Positions 26,901-38,900 of a DNA stretch of 64,000 bases are shown piece after piece. The notes under the pieces were generated by a model. That model was not told the DNA's origin, searched no databases, and saw only the letters and a list, made by a program, of their open reading frames with translations. The translations under genes were made by a program, and so were the position numbers. The DNA is taken from assembly GCF_027942865.1 (NCBI RefSeq), contig NC_134515.1, positions 32,739,449-32,803,448 on the forward strand, given 5' to 3'. Every line of letters starts with the position of its first letter. Positions within the stretch are counted from its first letter, which is position 1. The DNA comes from Odontesthes bonariensis (lineage: Eukaryota; Chordata; Actinopteri; Atheriniformes; Atherinopsidae).

Positions 26901-29900
26901 ACAACACGAGGGGAAGCACACCTGGAGCTCAACGCTTTCAGGAGAAAACATGACTGCGCTCTGGTGATATCTGGGGACTCACTTGAAGTAAGTGTGCCTG
27001 AGTGTGTGTGTGTGAGTTGTTTGTGCACAATCTTCGTCCAACTGACTGACTATCTTTATGAAACTGTGACATGTTTTCTGTGTGATATATGATAATATCA
27101 CATCCATCGTAGCATCTATGGAAGTGGTGTCTGTGGTTAGAGTCCCTTTCTAAACCACAGTTGGAGTTAAACTGTAAGTTAAGCTGAGGCGTTCGAGACC
27201 CCAGCTAACAGCTTTATGTGGTGATCTAAGTTCCTCACCTATCCGCTCTGCTGGGTTTCTTTCAGGTTTGCCTGAAATATTATGAATATGAGTTCATGGA
27301 GCTTGCATGTCAGTGTCCCGCTGTGGTTTGCTGCCGATGCACCCCCACTCAGAAGGCACAGATAGTCCGGTTGCTGCAAGAGCGCACAGGAAAGCTCACC
27401 TGTGCTGTGGGTGAGTAGGCAATAGAAACAGTCCATTAGCTATATCGTGGGGAGATTCAGTCTATACAGCTCAGATTAATTTTAGTTTCTTTTCTAACTG
27501 TGTATTTTTTTTCAACATTTTTCTCCTTATTTTTGTTATTTACATCAAGCTCAAAGCACATATGACATTATCAGCAACTAACTGCTGTACTCATCTCACT
27601 AGCATTTCCAGTTTGCAGCTTGAATAATTTTATGTAATCAGTTTAAACATTTTCTGTGTGATTTTATTCAACTATTGAATGGCAAGTTTTTTTTCATTTC
27701 TTTCTTTATCTCACAAATACTAAACTGATGTTCAATTTGCCTTTCTATGTCTCGTTGATCCCTGAAGTCTCCTTCATATATCCATTGCGCTTTCTTTGCA
27801 AAAAAGAGATTTCCTCATTAACCCGCCATTGTTCTTCCTCTTAATTAACACAAACCATACAGAGGCGACTTAACTCTTCATTGTTGTGTCCTTTCACACA
27901 TCAAACCAGTGTTGCTAAGTCATCTGAATAATGACAGCACTGTTGGTTAGAGTGAGAAGGTCAGCAACGCTGCCCAAACGGCAGGCTGTTCTGACTCTGC
28001 TACTACCTCACCGCATCGGCGTTGGATCAATTCCCCCCCCCCCCCTTTCAGCCTCTGTACTTTGACCCATGACGCAATGAAAGTGTATCAGTCCCAGCTC
28101 TATAAGGTGTATTTGTTAGGGGCTTTGATCAGGCCAAATTAAGAAAGTGTCTCATTTATAAAGTACTTTCACTAACAGTTAGAATTGGGGACATACTGGT
28201 GTGAATCCTGACACTTCCGTGGCTTTGTTCTCTTTCAGGGGATGGAGGAAACGATGTCAGCATGATCCAGGAAGCTGACTGTGGCGTGGGAGTGGAGGGA
28301 AAAGTAAGGCTCTCTCCATCTCAACGCCTCACACTGACATGACACACACGGATTTTTGCTTTGTATTTCCTGTAAAGATCTCTCTCACATTCAGAGAGTT
28401 GTAGAGGCATGTTTTATAAGTATCTATTGTCTGAGTTGAGGAAACAAAGATGACAGGAAGAAAGAGTTTCTCATCATCCCGCTTTTTTAATAGCCATTAT
28501 TCTCCCTGTCCCTGCTCTCTTTTAACTTTGGGAAGAGTCCTGCTAGATGTTTCTCTGTTTTCATATGACGTTAATCTGGATATTGACTGGACCATTATCA
28601 AAATAGTACCAAGCTTATCATTTAACTGTTGATGAAAAAGCACAAAAGCAAAATATGACAAGTACTGAGCTATTCTGTGAAGTCTTACTACAAAGCTGAC
28701 CTGTAAAGAGGAGAAAACAAGGTGAATACAACTTGAATATCACATCAGCAATACTAATGATAATATATTTCACTGTGCTGTTATTTATATAACAAAAGGT
28801 AAACCAAAATGCAGAAGCAGTGTGCATGACCCACTTTGTGCCACGTTTAGCTGTGAAACAGATGTAGAAGAGTTCACAGTCAACACAGTCAGTGGGGTTA
28901 CATGGCACTGAAAGGATTGGATTATTGACTAAATTACAATAAGACTGAGTTGCTCCTTATTTGAGCAAGGGTAATTATCCTTGGATATATGGCGGTGAAT
29001 GAATCGAATCATAAGCACAAAGCAGGGCATACTCCGATACGATAGGTGGCGCTGTACCCATTTCAACTATTGCTAATAGAGCCACTTCCAGTTGACCACT
29101 TCACCACCACCAACTACAACAACAAACTCACGTATTCGAGAAAATGGCGAACGAACAGCAAGATGAAGCTACGTCCCTCTACATTTCGTTTGTGATGAGC
29201 ATGCTTATTGCACAAACGCGATGCACAACGACGCATTCTCGAGCATGCGCAGAACGCAAAGTCTAATTCACTACGTGCTTCACCCGTCTACAAGCACGTT
29301 TATTTTGACTTTCAACCGAGTTATCTCTGGGTCTTAATCCGATCGCGAGTAATCCGATCCGATCCAATTTCTTGTCTGATTAAGGTGTCTACATGAACTT
29401 AATAACTCAGGCTTATTGTAATTTAGCCAATTATCTGATCCTTTTAGTGCCATGTAACCCCACTGAGTGACCGCCCAAGTCCTGTTACTGCGAAGGAAGC
29501 CCAAAACATCACCCCTGCAATTTTTTTGCAGTTTCTCAGGACATTTCACAGTTTGACCTTGGGGTGAACTTGCCAGAACATCCACTCCTGGGAAGATTGA
29601 AAAAGGTCTTAAATATTTTACACTTGTGAATAATCTTTGTCACTGTGGAGAGATGGAATCCAAGTTTTTTGGAAATGTCCTTATAACCCATCCCTCATTG
29701 ATAGGCAGCAACAATTGGTTCTCTAAGATCATTGCTGGTGTCCCCGTCCTTCTTTGCATTTTGTTAATACATGGCAGAGAATAGAGGTGTTCACACCTGC
29801 TAATAACCAATTAATCAAGTGATTTGATTGCAGCACTTGGGTGCAACTTGCCCTCTTAATTCTTACAAGAGCAGTCAAGATGTTCTACATTTTTTTTTTT

Positions 29901-32900
29901 TTTACTTTATTTATTTTTTTACACAACCGTACATAGCATACTGGGAGTATGAGCCAATCACAGGATGCATTAGGCAAAGGCAAGATCATCCCTTGACAGA
30001 TCTCAAGTCTATCATATTTCCTGCAATAGAAACTTGGATAATTGTTTTATTTTTCAGTTCACCTTGAAATCTGAAAGTGATTGGATTGTGGAAGGAAACT
30101 GCTGCAGCAATAGTGTACCTAAAGGGTTTCTAATAGTGTGTTTTGTTTTTTGTTTTTTTTTATGTAGAGTTGGCATGTTTCAGGCTTTTTTTACTACACC
30201 TTTCAATTTTTATCACAAAATGTAAGAGACATAATATTGAAAAGATGCTGAGGACCATTCGTGCACAGACAGAGTTGGTCCGGGACTGCTTACTTGAGAC
30301 CAGTTAACTTAGTATTCAGACTACTGACTGAAAATTAATCACCAGCACTAACTGAGCAGCTCTAGATACTCCATTATTTATAGATATGATACAAATGTTT
30401 GCTGAAAAAAAACTAAAACTTTATGCCACTGTTTTTTATTTGAAATTTAACATTGCACTTTCTGAATTTTTGACTCCATTATGTTTTCGAATTTATAGAA
30501 TTCATTCACCTTGTATTGTATAGGCTATTTCTGGCACATATTGATCGACCTGCTGTCTGATTCCTTGTTTCCAAAAAAACTGAACTATACATTTGTCACT
30601 TCATGATAAACACTCATGCTCTCAGGTCAGCAAATGTGTTTTTTTAGCATGTCCTTACTTTCTTCTGTGGTGTATGTTTGACAGGAAGGAAAGCAAGCTT
30701 CTTTGGCTGCCGACTTTTCTGTGACTCAGTTCAAACATTTAGGCCGTCTCCTCATGGTTCACGGTCGGAACAGCTACAAAAGATCTGCAGCCCTCAGCCA
30801 GTTTGTTATCCATAGGAGCCTGTGTATCAGCACCATGCAGGTATGGATACACTGAACTATTTTAGCTTGTTTATAAGTTACAATAAGATTCTTTTACTTT
30901 AAAAGAATTCAATTTTAAATTACAAGTATTTCTTCTATTTGATTTTACCCACTTTTTGACAGTTTTGATTTGCAAAATTTAAAGCAAGAATGGGATATTC
31001 CTCATTTTGATCTTAATAATGTGAATCCAATACATATCAAACCATAGATGTTTCATTACTTACAACTTTAAGAATTTGGAATGTGAGCTGCAGGGAAAAG
31101 GCAATGGAAACATTTATTACACATACCCATTTGGCAAACAATATGTTATAATGTGTAGCTATTCATTTATTGCGACTGAGTGATCGATATATATTTAATA
31201 ATGAGCATAGACTTTGTTGCTGTCATGAGGTGACCATGGACTGAAGACTGATTCAGTGATTTGCAGTTTGTACAAGACAGCATTTCATTTGAAAAGTAAG
31301 AATTAGGAAAGTCTATTTAACCTTTTCCATGTTAATCATCTAAGTCAAAGCTGTAGAAATATAATGTAAAATATCTGATTGTTCAAACCTCTGAGTTTAA
31401 TGCAATCTAGAAGGGGAGATATTTGTAATTGTTGGTCAGAGCACCTAAAAATGTACATGTAAGAAGGAAACAATTGGTGTGAAGCAGAGAGAAATCTTAG
31501 GGATTGTCATGGAAGGGTGGGGTCCACAATGACTCAGAGGAGGCAGCCTGTTGCGTAATTCTAAGTGGACCCCCAACACTTGACAGCAATTACTATCCAT
31601 TCCCATGGTCCAGTCCAACCTCAGCCCCTGTTGTGGAGGGACAGCCCATGACTCATTGTATTATGAACTTTTGTATTTTAGGGAGGCCCCACATGTCTCA
31701 GATTAACACCAACCACAGCTGCAACTGTCTGGTTTGGGCCTGTGTGGTTGGTAGCTGACTAGTTGACAGCTCACTACTGGCATCATCCACAAGTTTTTTT
31801 TTAATTTATAATCTGGAATTAGTCAGTCTACGCTGGTTCAGTAGCACTGTGGTTGAGTAAGGATGATTGCTGTTAATGTGTGTGATTTAGCTCATTGTTG
31901 TTACCTTTTGATTTGTTAGTTACAAAGGTGGGGTAATGATCCATGCCGATTTTATTGTATTTCTATGCTGAAAACATGGATTTAATGGTGTGACTTATTT
32001 TTATTGTATTTAAAAAGTACTGCTTGAGATTGTCTACCTTTACTGTGTACTATTCCATTTGGGTATTGATATAAAAAAAGAATGAAAGTTGATCATTCGC
32101 TTTTTCTGTTTCTGCAGGCAGTTTTCTCCTCTGTTTTCTACTTTGCCTCAGTCCCACTCTACCAAGGGTTCCTGATTATTGGGTGAGATACAAGTTCTGA
32201 ATGGTGATGACTTATCAAGAGAGTATTTGGCTGCCTCGTTTCCCTGGCATTTCCTCTGTGTTGAAGCACTGTTGAAATGCGAGATGAGGAAAATATGAAA
32301 TTATGCACAATCTTGTACATTTGCCATTTTATCTTTTTTTTTTCCCCCTTATTTTTGTCTCTTCCAGTTACTCCACTGCCTACACCATGTTCCCTGTCTT
32401 CTCTCTGGTGCTGGACAAAGATGTCAAGTCAGAAGTTGCCATGCTGTACCCAGAACTATATAAAGATCTGTTGAAGGTATTTGATGAATGCTCACACTGC
32501 TGCAATCACACATTTTACAGTATGCTATAGAGCGATATGGGGGTATAATGTCTTTTTTTCTTTTCACAGGGTCGACCACTCTCTTTTAAGACATTTCTAG
32601 TATGGGTCTTAATAAGTATATATCAAGGTAAGAGAGTTTATTCATGATATATGATATATATGTTGATATATGAGTAAATGATGATAATAATACTAAATCA
32701 TCAACTTCCAGTACACTCATACAACTGTTACATACAGTTCTTTGACAAAGTTAGTACACAGTCTATTAATTTAGAGGTTTTACATATCAGGACATAATAA
32801 AGAATTCACCTTGTCCTTACGAAGTCTTAAAGATTAGATAGATGAGATAGATGCTACCTCAGGTAAACTACGACACATTACATATAGCAGTGTCATTATT

Positions 32901-35900
32901 CAGTTTACAAAAACTAAACCAAAATGCAAAAGCAGTTTGTGAAAAACTAAGTACACCTCCCAGAACAGCTCCCATATGAATTGAAAGAGCAAAATGCAGA
33001 CAGGTGCTGCTAATTAAACATAATTGATTTATTGATTATAGTGTGAGCATCTTTATAAAAGTCTTCTTAGAGAAGCAAGTGTTGCTGCACATCAATGTGG
33101 GAAGGGTTTAAAGGACCATTTCCAAACAATTTGGAGTCAGTCAATCTACTACAGTGAGTGAAAATTATTCCAGAGTTACAAACAGTTTTACTCCAATGCT
33201 TAGAGAAATTTCAAAAACTGCAAGAGCAACATCTGAGACTGTACAGACCTCAGTTAGAATGTTAAATGTTAAAGTGCATTATAGTACAATTAGAAAAAGA
33301 CTGAACAAGTATGACTTGTTAAGCTGGGTTGCCAGGACAAAGCCTCTTCTCTCTGAAAAGAAGATGGTTGCACAGTCAAGGTTTACAAAAATACATCTGA
33401 ACAAACTGCAAAAAATCTGAAAACATTGTCCTTTGGACATAAAGACAAAATTTGACATGTTCGATCATCATGAACTATGCCATGTTTGATGAAACCCAAA
33501 CAGCATATCAGTGCAAACACCTCATACCAACTGTCAAAACACGATTGTGGGCTGATGTTTTGGGCTTGTGTTATAGTCATAGGACCTGGGTACTTTGCTG
33601 TCATTGAGCTGACCATATTGATTTACGATCAACATTGTGTCATGCAACAGGACAGTGATGTCAAGAATCAGCAAATCTACAATAGAATAGCTGAAAAAGA
33701 AAAGAAAGTGTTGAAAAATGGCCCAGTCAAAGTCCAGACTTCAACCTTATTGAAACGCTATCGTGGGACATTTGAAGAGCCTGCAAACCTCAATGAACTG
33801 AAGTGACATAGTAAAGAGAGTCCACTAAAATTCCTACATGATTTGAGTAACTAATGTCATAAAAACAACAATTACTTAATTTGCTGCTAAAGGTATTTCG
33901 ATAAACTACTTATTGATAAAATATACTTTTAGACATACTATTTCTGCATTTTAGTTTATTTATTTATTTTTTTTACTAAAAAATGGTAATAAAAGAAAAT
34001 AGTTGTATTTTGTCATATGTGGTTGTTCATCTGACACCTTTTATCATCTGACAGCGATTGATAAAAAGTGATTAGAATGCGTACTTTTCAATCAGCCTGT
34101 CCTGACATGCCGCGAGCGATGTCGCTCCGTCCAGCGATGACGCCGACCCCTTATAAAATCGCCCACGCTGTCTCTATTTGGACGACATTTCACGGCGGCG
34201 TCCCGCCCCTAAACATTTCTTATTGGTTGAAATGAAAACGCTGCTTCCTGTTGACAAGCTAGTTAGCAACAGGTCAGCATCACTCAGGGAATAATGGACG
34301 CGGAGAAGCTGATCTTTACTGTGGAACAGCACGGTAAAATCCAGCATCCATGATCGTGTTGGTCTGCATTGGTGGACTTAGTTTGACTAAATTATACATG
34401 AAGTTACAACTAGCCTATTAATCCAAGATATGCACATTTCTCCATTTTGCTCCCAGAGTGATGTTAGTGGGTTTTTACCTTCTACATGATGTGACGTGAC
34501 ACAAGTGTTGCATCAATCCGGTATTTTCTTGGCACGGCTTATCAACTTTTCTTTAGTTTGTTTCGTTTTGATTACTTAAGGGCAATGGAAATAATTTACA
34601 ATAAGAGCAAAAATCTTCAAATGTTTTCGTGTCATTTTCATATTTTAGGTAAGGGATTTTGTGGGCTGTGACATTTCTGTCATGTTTTCCCCCCAAAAAA
34701 CACCTCCCATAACCTTTTAAAAAGAGGGAGGGGGGTTATAAATGGACACCAAGTAACTGACAAAAATTTGTGTTAAGTTTTTACAAACATTTTTAAAGAA
34801 TCTGAACTGGTTTTGGGAATTAATACAAAGAAATTGAATGTTTTTTTACCGACTCACTTTTACTGACTTAACAGTTGACTTAACAGTTGAGGTTGAATCC
34901 AGTATTAATCACTCAACTCAAGATTATACTACAGCAATTATACACCTAGTCCCTATATGCCCTTCACAAAAGAAACTTGAATAAAAGTCACTTACAAATG
35001 AACAGTCAGATCACAATGGCATAGCATCATGAAGAATTTGTTTGGGATGTTTTCTTTTGTTTGTTTTTTAACTCATTCTTTGTTTTTTTCTCCATAGGGA
35101 GCATCATCATGTATGGAGCACTGCTGCTCTTTGAGTCAGAGTTTGTCCATATTGTTGCCATTTCATTTACCTCCCTTATTCTGACTGAGTTGCTGATGGT
35201 GGCCCTCACCATTCAGACGTGGCACTGGCTAATGATAGTTGGGGAGCTCCTGAGCTTGGCATGTTACGTTGCCTCGCTTGTCTTCCTGCATGAATTCATA
35301 GGTAAGTGAACATTAACACACTCAAAAACTTGTAACTAATTAAACTCATTGTCACTTAATGCGGTTCACTGAGAAAAGATAACAAATGCCTGCATTATTT
35401 CACTGTTGACTGAATAATGATATTGTGCTTTGGCCGGCCTTGAAATAGTGCGTCAGCATTCAACAGTAAGGGGGGGCTGCTCATTTATAGTGTGTCTCCA
35501 GTGTACAGTAAGCTGTGGTATGCTGGATATTAGGAAGTATAAAGGTGAATGTATTAACAAAGTGTCCTTGTGTGCCTGAGGATCAGGCACACTGTTGTAT
35601 CAGAGAGGAAATGCCAACAGTTTGGTTAGTTTCCTGTGAGCTGCGAAGGTTTATGTGTTTACTGCATTAAAGGTGTGTTTTGGTAGAAATGTCCACAAAA
35701 ACAGTGATGTGCCCACTGTCACATAGGAACACATTCATAGCCAGAAAGAAACAAAACCTTTTATAGCACAAGCAGCAGTGTACTTTTGGTTTCTCTATTT
35801 CAGTCTGTTTGTTGCCAGGTTATTGGATACCTATTTACTCTGGCAAACACAAGAAATAAACCATTTTACTTTTGCCATATTAAGACCCATGACCTACACA

Positions 35901-38900
35901 GTACTCTGACCAAGAGCTCTCCAAACCTTTTATTTTGAGCTTTATTTGGGGTGTGGAGCTCCACTTTCAACCTACAATCTCGACCACTGACAATCATGAC
36001 TGGCATGTGGTCAAGTGAGCCCTTTTTGGACACTTATTCTCCCTTTTGAAGTCAGACTGGAATAGACTTTAGAGGTTATTTTGCTACATGTGCAGTTTAT
36101 ACACTTTACTGGACATTTTCCAAGGTTTGTTTTTTCTGTCCCCTGCATTCAAAGCAGTCTGGGTCAATGCTGTTACCACTCCTGAGAAACTCCTGAGAGA
36201 ATTATTTATTTATTTTTTTTTTCAACTTGAAGCAAAGATACTGTGTGAGGGGATAGAGACAGGAAGTTATTGTGTTGTGTCCTGCTGTTTAATATGGTCA
36301 GTAGTAGAAGTTGTGAAACACATCTCTTTGAGGCATTTACAGTAGTTTAAAACACTTTCTACTTGTAACACCAGAACAAGCCTGAGAATCCTTAATAATT
36401 AGTTTACCTGATTATCAAAGTAATCCAGTCACAGTTGATTTCACACTGTTAATGGCTAATTCAAAATACAATTAATGCTGTCAGTATGCCTATATGTATA
36501 TGGCTCAGAGGCAACAAGACTACTTTAATAGCTAACTAAACTACACAGTATGGAAGTTTATAGAAAAGTCTGGGATTTATTTTTACTATAAAAATAGATA
36601 TGTGTGGAGAAATTTAGAAAAGACAGTGTAAAACATACTTCAGTCTTCTTTTTAGACTGTCCCTATTCTGTTTTCTAAGAGAAAAATATTTAATTATGTG
36701 ATTTTAAAAAAAAATCAATAGATAAAACAATCACATTGTTTTTCACATTGACTACATCAAAGATGAACATTATCATTGTGAGCTTGCCTGTCAGTGGACT
36801 TTTGAATCAGGATATTACAAACAACTGACTTAGAACCTATAGACACCTTCCCATTTGACTCATACAGCCGTATGGGCAACCTTTAACCAGACTGTGACAA
36901 CTTGTACATCACAATTTGCCCAGCCTGAAGAACACCCTTCTTTGTTGTGTTTTACAATCAAAAGTTTGGTCAAGTGAGCATGTTTCATGAAAAGGCATGA
37001 AAGACATGAAACTAGTGACTGAGACTATAAAGTCATGATGAAAATATTTATTGAAGGAAAAAAAAAATGTAGCCCTTTGATAGACGGGTGACCCGTCCAG
37101 GGTGTACCCCGCCACATCTGAGTCGTGCACTTAGGAAGTCGTCAGAAAAGTAAGAGTATTTTTCAACATATGGAAACCACACCTTTATGGCTGTAGGAAA
37201 TGTAGGTTTCATTGACACTGTGAATAAAGAACAATCTGAGACATTTGCCAAGTGAGAAAAGTTTAGAATTTTGGAAAATTCGGAATTTGGAATACCATAC
37301 GATATTTATTTATATAGCACTTTAAAAACAAACAAACCTGGTTGACCAAAGTGCTGCACACTAAAAACAGAGAGAAATTAAAATCATCTAAAAACAGACA
37401 GGACATAGTACAATAAAAACTGAATTAACAGTAAAATTAATGTCAGTCTCACACTGGGTTAAAGGCCAAAGAATTAAAGTGTGTTTTCAAACTTAAAATT
37501 TTAAAACATCAATTGAAGGAGCTTGTGTGCAAAGGAAGCTCGTTCCACAGCTTTGGGGCCAAGATGGAAAAAGCTCGATCACCTCTCATTTTCCTTTGTG
37601 ATTTGGGAATCACTAGCGGCATCTGGTCTGCTGACCTGAGGGAATGAGACTGGGTGTAGGGGTGCAGCAGGTTAGACAAATAAGCTGGAGCAATGCCATT
37701 AAGGGACTTAAAAACAAATAAAAGAACTTTAAAATTGATCCTGTAATAAATAGCCAGCGCAAAGTGATGTACTCTTGTTTCTTCGTACGTGTTAAAAATC
37801 GTGCTGCAGCATTTTGCACTAATTGAAGGCGGTACTGGATGACCTAGCTGATTCCTGTTAAAAGAGAGTTACAATAATCCAACCTGGAGGTTATAAAAGC
37901 ATGGATTACTGATTCCAAGTCACGTTGAGAAAGGAAAGGTTTGATCTTAGAGAGATGCCTCAGATGAAAAAAGGATGATTTAACTACACCATTAATGTGG
38001 TTATCAATTCTAAGGGCAGCATCAACTTTTACACCTAAGTTGGTGACAACAGACCTTAAATGTGGGGTCAGAGCAGACAGATCAGCACAAGGGGTACTGA
38101 TAGAAAAATCGGGACCAAATAAAACCACTTCAGTTTTACGTTCATTAAAACTCAGAAAGTGAAGACCCATCCACGACTTGATAATCCGAACACAGTCAAG
38201 AAGGGGCTAAATAGAGTGAACTTCAGACTGCCCGAGGGGGAAATAAATTTGACAGTCGTCGGCATATAAATGGAATGAGATCCCATATATAGGATAGTTC
38301 CAAGTGGCAACCGGTACAGGGAAAGAAGAAGAGGCCCAAGAACAGAGCCTTGCGGCACACCCCATGGAAGGTCAGCACTGGAGGAGGTAGAAACACCAAT
38401 CCTCAAACAAAAGCTTCTATCGGAGAGGTACCACTTCATCCATTTCAGAGCTGAGCCTGTGATTCCCACCTATTGCTCCAGTCGTGAAATCAGGATACTA
38501 TGATCTACTGTGTCAAAGGCAGCAGTAAGATCCAAAAGTACAAGCAGTACATGGTTTCCACTGTCAGTTGCTAAGAAAATGTTGCTAAAAACGCTTAAAA
38601 GAGCTGATTCGGTACTGTGGTATGGCCTGAAACTGGACTGAAATACCTCCAACATTTTGTGCTGATCCAGGAAGTCTTTTAGTTGAGTGTCAACAATCTT
38701 TTCCAGTACTTTACTCAGAAAAGGCAATTTGGAGACGGGTCTTAAAGTTGGATGAGTCCAGTTCGATGACTCTAGACCAAGTTTCTTTTGAAGAGGATGA
38801 GCAACCGCATGCTTAAAGTCCTTTGGTACCTTGCCAGATGTCAAACTGCTATTAATTATGTTGAGAATATGAGGTCCCAGCATGGGAAAGACTTTCTTGA

